A stretch of DNA of 39,792 nt from a virus, in the IMG/VR virus record IMGVR_UViG_3300043409_002136, positions 1 through 39,792 of that record; one strand, written 5' to 3'. Made by a program: the position numbers and the translations under genes. Below the pieces are notes generated by a model. That model had not been told where the DNA came from. It saw only the letters and a program-made list of their open reading frames with translations, and ran no database searches. Positions 37,455-39,792 of this stretch are shown one piece after another (position 1 is the first letter of the stretch; each line of letters begins with the position of its first letter).

Positions 37455-37679
37455 ATGAAAGAAATTAACGAAATATTAAATACTCTAACAGGTAAAAAAA
37501 TGATAGCTAATTTATCAATGTGTAAAGACATGGATAAATCAAAACTGTCTGAAATGTTATGGATTGATGAATTGCCATTGCAACAACAAGAGTTGTTCGA
37601 TACAATATATCAATTAGTTGATATTACAAGACGTGATCTTGCTATTAGATTGATTAACAATAAGCCTATTGTAAAATAG
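37455..37679 (+). CDS. Cassette protein with own promoter, unknown
   Basis: 74 residues: MKEINEILNTLTGKKMIANL, 'CKDMDKSKLSEMLWIDELPLQQQELFDTIYQLVD', ending IRLINNKPIVK. Helical, possibly a small regulator. First gene of a cassette (37335-38047) that also holds a remnant reading frame and a 56-residue ORF. The cassette's promoter and multi-ORF content resemble toxin-antitoxin cassettes, but no family is evident. Confidence 0.6.
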   Translation: MKEINEILNTLTGKKMIANLSMCKDMDKSKLSEMLWIDELPLQQQELFDTIYQLVDITRRDLAIRLINNKPIVK

Positions 37680-37834
37680 GCTTTAAAAACTTAACAATTA
37701 AAAAAAAATTAAAAGCAGGCAACATAATTAAAATATTAAAATATCCTTTAAATATTAATATTCCTAATCAAACTATAACTAAAATTAAAGATAGTTATTT
37801 TTGGAGTGAAAACTTTAGCGGAGATAACTTATAA
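37673..37834 (+). pseudogene. Open frame without a standard start
   Basis: An open frame of about 50 codons overlapping the end of 37455-37679 contains LKAGNIIKILKYPLNINIPN then TKIKDSYFWSENFSGDNL. It has protein-like composition but no ATG, GTG or TTG near its beginning. It may be decayed, start at ATA/ATT, or be read by frameshifting from the upstream gene. Confidence 0.3.
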
Positions 37835-37868
37835 TAAATTTAATATCATATAGTTTTTATTTCATAAT

Positions 37869-38039
37869 ATGCAAAGACAATATATAATAATACTAATTAA
37901 ACCCTTTAGCGAACCAATAGCAAGGGGTAATTTTAAAAAGCTATGTGATCAATTCAATTTACCTTATCATAGCTTAAAGATGCTTAAATTTCCAATTAAG
38001 TACAAAGATTGGATTATTTACAAAGTCGAGTTTAAATAG
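37869..38039 (+). CDS. 56-residue ORF, unknown
   Basis: MQRQYIIILIKPFSEPIARG, 'NFKKLCDQFNLPYHSLKMLK', ending YKDWIIYKVEFK. The middle part resembles a helix-turn-helix (LCDQFNLPYHSLK) and the end a short strand pair, as in small phage DNA-binding proteins. Ends just before R'' (38041). Tentative. Confidence 0.5.
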   Translation: MQRQYIIILIKPFSEPIARGNFKKLCDQFNLPYHSLKMLKFPIKYKDWIIYKVEFK

Positions 38040-38040
38040 G

Positions 38041-38173
38041 CACTAACGTCCCGGTGCTTGACGAGGTTTGGGATAAAGTACGCCTTAATTTTCGGTTGAA
38101 GACTGAACTTTAAAACACAAAACCAACTTTAAATTAAGCCTAAAACCCAAATCTTGCCAAACACCTGTTATGC
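38041..38173 (+). repeat. attC site 20
   Basis: R'' CACTAAC at 38041-38047, R' GTTATGC at 38167-38173. Arms GGTGCTTGACGAGGTTTGGG and CCCAAATCTTGCCAAACACC pair. 133 bp. Confidence 0.93.
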
Positions 38174-38253
38174 CTTCGGTTTTTTTATTTATTTCAATTT
38201 TCGGTTACACTTCTGCACCGTTTAAGTCGGAAGTATTTTTAAATTAATAAGTT

Positions 38254-38346
38254 ATGAAAAGACGTTTAAAATTATTCTTTTTCATTTGCGCTTTTACTCT
38301 TGTTTTTGCTCTTATTTGCATAATATGTTTCAATTGCAAAAAATAA
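38254..38346 (+). CDS. 30-residue membrane peptide
   Basis: MKRRLKLFFFICAFTLVFAL then ICIICFNCKK: basic start, one hydrophobic helix, cysteines. Preceded by the conserved leader also seen before 701 and 35673, and overlapping the 3' end of the minus-strand gene 38272-38748. Resembles type I toxin peptides in form only. Confidence 0.45.
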   Translation: MKRRLKLFFFICAFTLVFALICIICFNCKK

Positions 38347-38748
38347 AGCAAAAGTGATTAAAGGAAAAAAGTAGATTACTAAAAACCAATAGAAATATAT
38401 GTAAATATTAAATAAAAAACCAAGCGAATAAACTGTAAAAATCAACAAAGAAAGCCAAGTACAAAGTAATGAAATAGAGTTAGAAAACAAATCAATAACA
38501 TACCAATCTTCTTCCGAATTATCTTTTACCTCCTCGTCTGCTTTATAAAACATTGCAGATGTTAAAACAGTAGATACAAGACTTAAAACTATGCACATTG
38601 CTAACATTATTAAATTGTCAGCAGATTTATAAAATTCATTATTGAAAAGATAAATAGCAACGTACCAAAAAGGAATTATAAAGATGTTTAAAACTATTGC
38701 TCTTAGAGAACTATGTAAATTGTTTATTTCGTCTATTATTGATGACAT
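38272..38748 (-). CDS. Four-pass membrane protein in a reverse-oriented cassette
   Basis: 158 residues from ATG 38748 (an in-frame extension into the attC is possible). Four hydrophobic segments: AIVLNIFIIPFWYVAIYLF, LIMLAMCIVLSLVSTVLTSA, SISLLCTWLSLLIFTVYSLG and FYWFLVIYFFPLITFALFFA, and a lysine-rich tail. The soluble loop VKDNSEEDWYVIDLFSN links TM2 and TM3. Shares its 5' leader with 35691 and 39424 genes. Unknown function; membrane effectors of defence systems have similar size, but there is no motif to claim this. Confidence 0.65.
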   Translation of the reverse strand: MSSIIDEINNLHSSLRAIVLNIFIIPFWYVAIYLFNNEFYKSADNLIMLAMCIVLSLVSTVLTSAMFYKADEEVKDNSEEDWYVIDLFSNSISLLCTWLSLLIFTVYSLGFLFNIYIYFYWFLVIYFFPLITFALFFAIETYYANKSKNKSKSANEKE

Positions 38749-38778
38749 ATTTTCGGTGTTTCGGTTTTCTAAACTGAG

Positions 38779-38911
38779 GCATAACGTTTCGCAGCTACAA
38801 GCAGGCTGGGGCAAAGGAATCCTAAAATTTCAGTTGATGACTGATTTTAAAAATAAAAACCAGGCTTTGAATTAAACCTAAATCCCAGCTTGCTTGTAAT
38901 TGCTGTTGGCA
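38779..38911 (+). repeat. attC site 21
   Basis: R'' GCATAAC at 38779-38785, exact complement of GTTATGC opening the cassette; R' GTTGGCA at 38905-38911. Arms CAGCTACAAGCAGGCTGGGG and CCCAGCTTGCTTGTAATTGC pair. 133 bp. Confidence 0.94.
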
Positions 38912-38973
38912 AATCGGTTTTCTTTTTTCCACCGAATTAAGCGAAAAAAATTAACTTTACAAAAACAATAATT

Positions 38974-39480
38974 ATGAATTCAATTGAAACAAAAAAACAT
39001 ACAAAATATTCTTTAGAATTAATTTTTAACGAGGCTGATAAAATGTCTACGGATTTATTAGGTTATATTTCTGAAAACGTTAACAAGTCTTTTATATTAT
39101 TGGCAATTTATTTTTCAGTTTTGTCATTTTCTTTTTTTAAAATTATAGAAAATTATAATTTTTTGTATTCTTTATTGATAATCGGAACTTTATTCGGATG
39201 TTATGTTTTGAGAAAAAATATTTTTCCAAACACAATCTGCCTAAAAGGAGCACTTCCAGAAAATATGATACAAGATTACTTTTCTTCTTTTACTGAAGAA
39301 GATTTAGACAAAGAATATTTAGCTACACAAATAGAATCGTATAACTATGCAATGATTGAAAACAAAAAAACTATTGAAAAAATGGTAAATAGATTTAAAA
39401 AATCTATTTACATAGTTCTATTTTCATTCCTTCTTTTTGGTTTTATTTCCGCTTTGTTCTTGTTTACTGAATGTCTGTAA
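38974..39480 (+). CDS. Membrane protein with three hydrophobic segments, unknown
   Basis: 168 residues. N-terminal amphipathic helix (KYSLELIFNEADKMSTDLLG), two transmembrane helices at about 38-76 (SFILLAIYFSVLSFSFF; LYSLLIIGTLFGCYVL), a soluble loop with LPENMIQDYFSSFTEEDLDK, and a C-terminal TM (SIYIVLFSFLLFGFISALFL). This plan of helix, TM pair, loop, TM is seen in several small membrane effectors of bacterial immune and phage-exclusion systems, but no family match is claimed. Its end overlaps a minus-strand gene. Confidence 0.65.
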   Translation: MNSIETKKHTKYSLELIFNEADKMSTDLLGYISENVNKSFILLAIYFSVLSFSFFKIIENYNFLYSLLIIGTLFGCYVLRKNIFPNTICLKGALPENMIQDYFSSFTEEDLDKEYLATQIESYNYAMIENKKTIEKMVNRFKKSIYIVLFSFLLFGFISALFLFTECL

Positions 39481-39567
39481 CCTTGAAGTTGTATTTGGTA
39501 TTTGTGTAGTAGTCGACGGCTTTTGGGTCTGTGGATTATTACTACTTTGTTCCTTTTCTTTACTCAT
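39424..39567 (-). CDS. Short Ser/Thr/Gln-rich disordered protein
   Basis: 47 residues from ATG 39567: MSKEKEQSSNNPQTQKPSTT, ending SGNKTKKKE. Low-complexity and probably disordered. It has the same 5' leader (cagtttagagaaccgaaata) as the other minus-strand cassette genes, which argues that it is expressed. Overlaps the end of 38974-39480 on the opposite strand by 57 bp. Confidence 0.45.
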   Translation of the reverse strand: MSKEKEQSSNNPQTQKPSTTTQIPNTTSRLQTFSKQEQSGNKTKKKE

Positions 39568-39600
39568 AATATTTTCGGTATTTCGGTTCTCTAAACTGTT

Positions 39601-39734
39601 TACCAACGTCCTGTGGCTTTGTCTTGTTGCCGATAAAATAAGACCTAATCTTTAAATTAAAAACTAAAATGAAAACACAAACTGAAAATCAAATTGATAA
39701 CCAAAACGGCAATAAGTCAAAACCACTGTTAGCG
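39601..39734 (+). repeat. attC site 22
   Basis: R'' TACCAAC at 39601-39607 (complement of the cassette opening GTTGGCA with one change), R' GTTAGCG at 39728-39734. From 39666 onward identical to 163-289. Confidence 0.9.
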
Positions 39735-39792
39735 GCAGTTATTCTTCAATTAACTGGGCGTGGTTTTTCAAATAAAAATAGAGATAAAGTAA
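39666..39792 (+). repeat. 127-bp exact terminal overlap with 163-289
   Basis: Every base from 39666 to 39792 equals 163-289; the base before differs (T versus G). Likewise 1-126 equals 36702-36827 and the following base differs. Exact overlaps of about 127 bases point to de Bruijn graph branch nodes at the contig ends. Confidence 0.85.
39669..39792 (+). CDS. 5' part of a second copy of the 166-492 gene (contig end)
   Basis: Identical to 166-289, giving the first 41 codons with the attC-encoded leader (NGNKSKPLLA) and the cassette start. Cut by the contig end. In a circular reading this is the same gene as 166-492. Confidence 0.7.
   Translation, partial: MKTQTENQIDNQNGNKSKPLLAAVILQLTGRGFSNKNRDKV

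Larger units (their letters stand above)
30644..39792 (+). mobile_element. Integron-like gene-cassette array, main part (16 complete attC sites plus one half site)
   Basis: Sixteen complete attC-like sites, all in one orientation, lie between 30992 and 39734 and separate short genes; a lone right half-site begins the array at 30644. Each site has R'' ending in AAC, two imperfectly complementary arms around a variable centre, and R' beginning GTT. In many cassettes the bases after GTT and before AAC are reverse complements (for example GTTATGCC at 38167 and GGCATAAC at 38785), which is the integron cassette signature. No tyrosine recombinase is encoded in the window. The adjoining genes are phage structural and replication genes, so the array appears phage-borne. 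Cassette sizes run from about 240 to 800 bp. Confidence 0.88.

Noticed and set aside
30992-39734. CRISPR array
   Set aside because: Repeats are 76-136 bp with internal inverted arms and flank coding segments of 240-800 bp; no 25-40 bp direct repeats with similar-length spacers and no cas genes.
1-39792. Direct terminal repeats of a linear phage genome
   Set aside because: The two ends do not repeat each other. Each matches a different internal site by about 127 exact bases, which fits assembly-graph ends better than physical terminal repeats.

Overview
The window looks like an almost complete genome of a tailed phage (siphovirus-type) of a low-GC Bacteroidota host, most likely a Flavobacteriia-type bacterium. 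The reasons are the AT-rich sequence, promoters of the Bacteroidota form (TTTG or TTG, 19 bases, TAnnTTTG), A-rich sequence in place of Shine-Dalgarno sites, and gene families familiar from phages of this phylum (DUF3127-like SSB, Sak4-like ATPase, GH24 lysozyme, YopX-like and cREC proteins). No tRNA, rRNA, CRISPR array, transposase or recognisable integrase/recombinase was seen.

Layout. (1) Phage backbone, 3.66-30.6 kb. Nearly all genes are on the minus strand. Reading leftward from a promoter near 30.27 kb: small early genes, Gp157-like protein, RecA-like ATPase, SSB, a terminator, HTH protein, RepA-like helicase, a palindrome-rich candidate origin/operator, VRR-NUC nuclease, a second promoter near 24.29 kb, terminase small and large subunits, tail-completion and tail genes, tape measure, then head protease-scaffold, major capsid, portal and connector flanked by two paralogous tail-tube-like genes, a repeat-rich fibre, a lysis block (holin-like proteins and GH24 lysozyme) and further appendage genes. 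A lipoprotein gene, preceded by a possible small RNA, is inserted on the opposite strand at 14.5-14.9 kb. A perfect bidirectional terminator at 3877-3907 closes the backbone.

(2) Cassette array, 30.64-39.79 kb continuing at 1-3.66 kb. Here 22 sites have the architecture of integron attC sites (R'' ending AAC, imperfect inverted arms, R' beginning GTT) and separate short genes, usually one per cassette. All sites point the same way. In most cassettes the first bases after the crossover are the reverse complement of the bases before the cassette's own R'', as expected for integron cassettes. No integron integrase is visible, so this is a CALIN-like array carried by a phage. Several cassettes have the start codon inside the upstream attC and the stop codon inside their own R'', so the recombination sites appear to supply translation signals. 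Cargo includes YopX-like and cREC proteins, small membrane proteins, RHH/HTH-like peptides and many unknowns that resemble phage accessory genes.

(3) Contig ends. Bases 1-126 repeat 36702-36827 exactly, and the last 127 bases repeat 163-289 exactly. This fits a circular genome of about 39.5 kb assembled with a long k-mer, plus an alternative array junction that lacks about 2.8 kb of cassettes. The array may therefore be variable in the sampled population.
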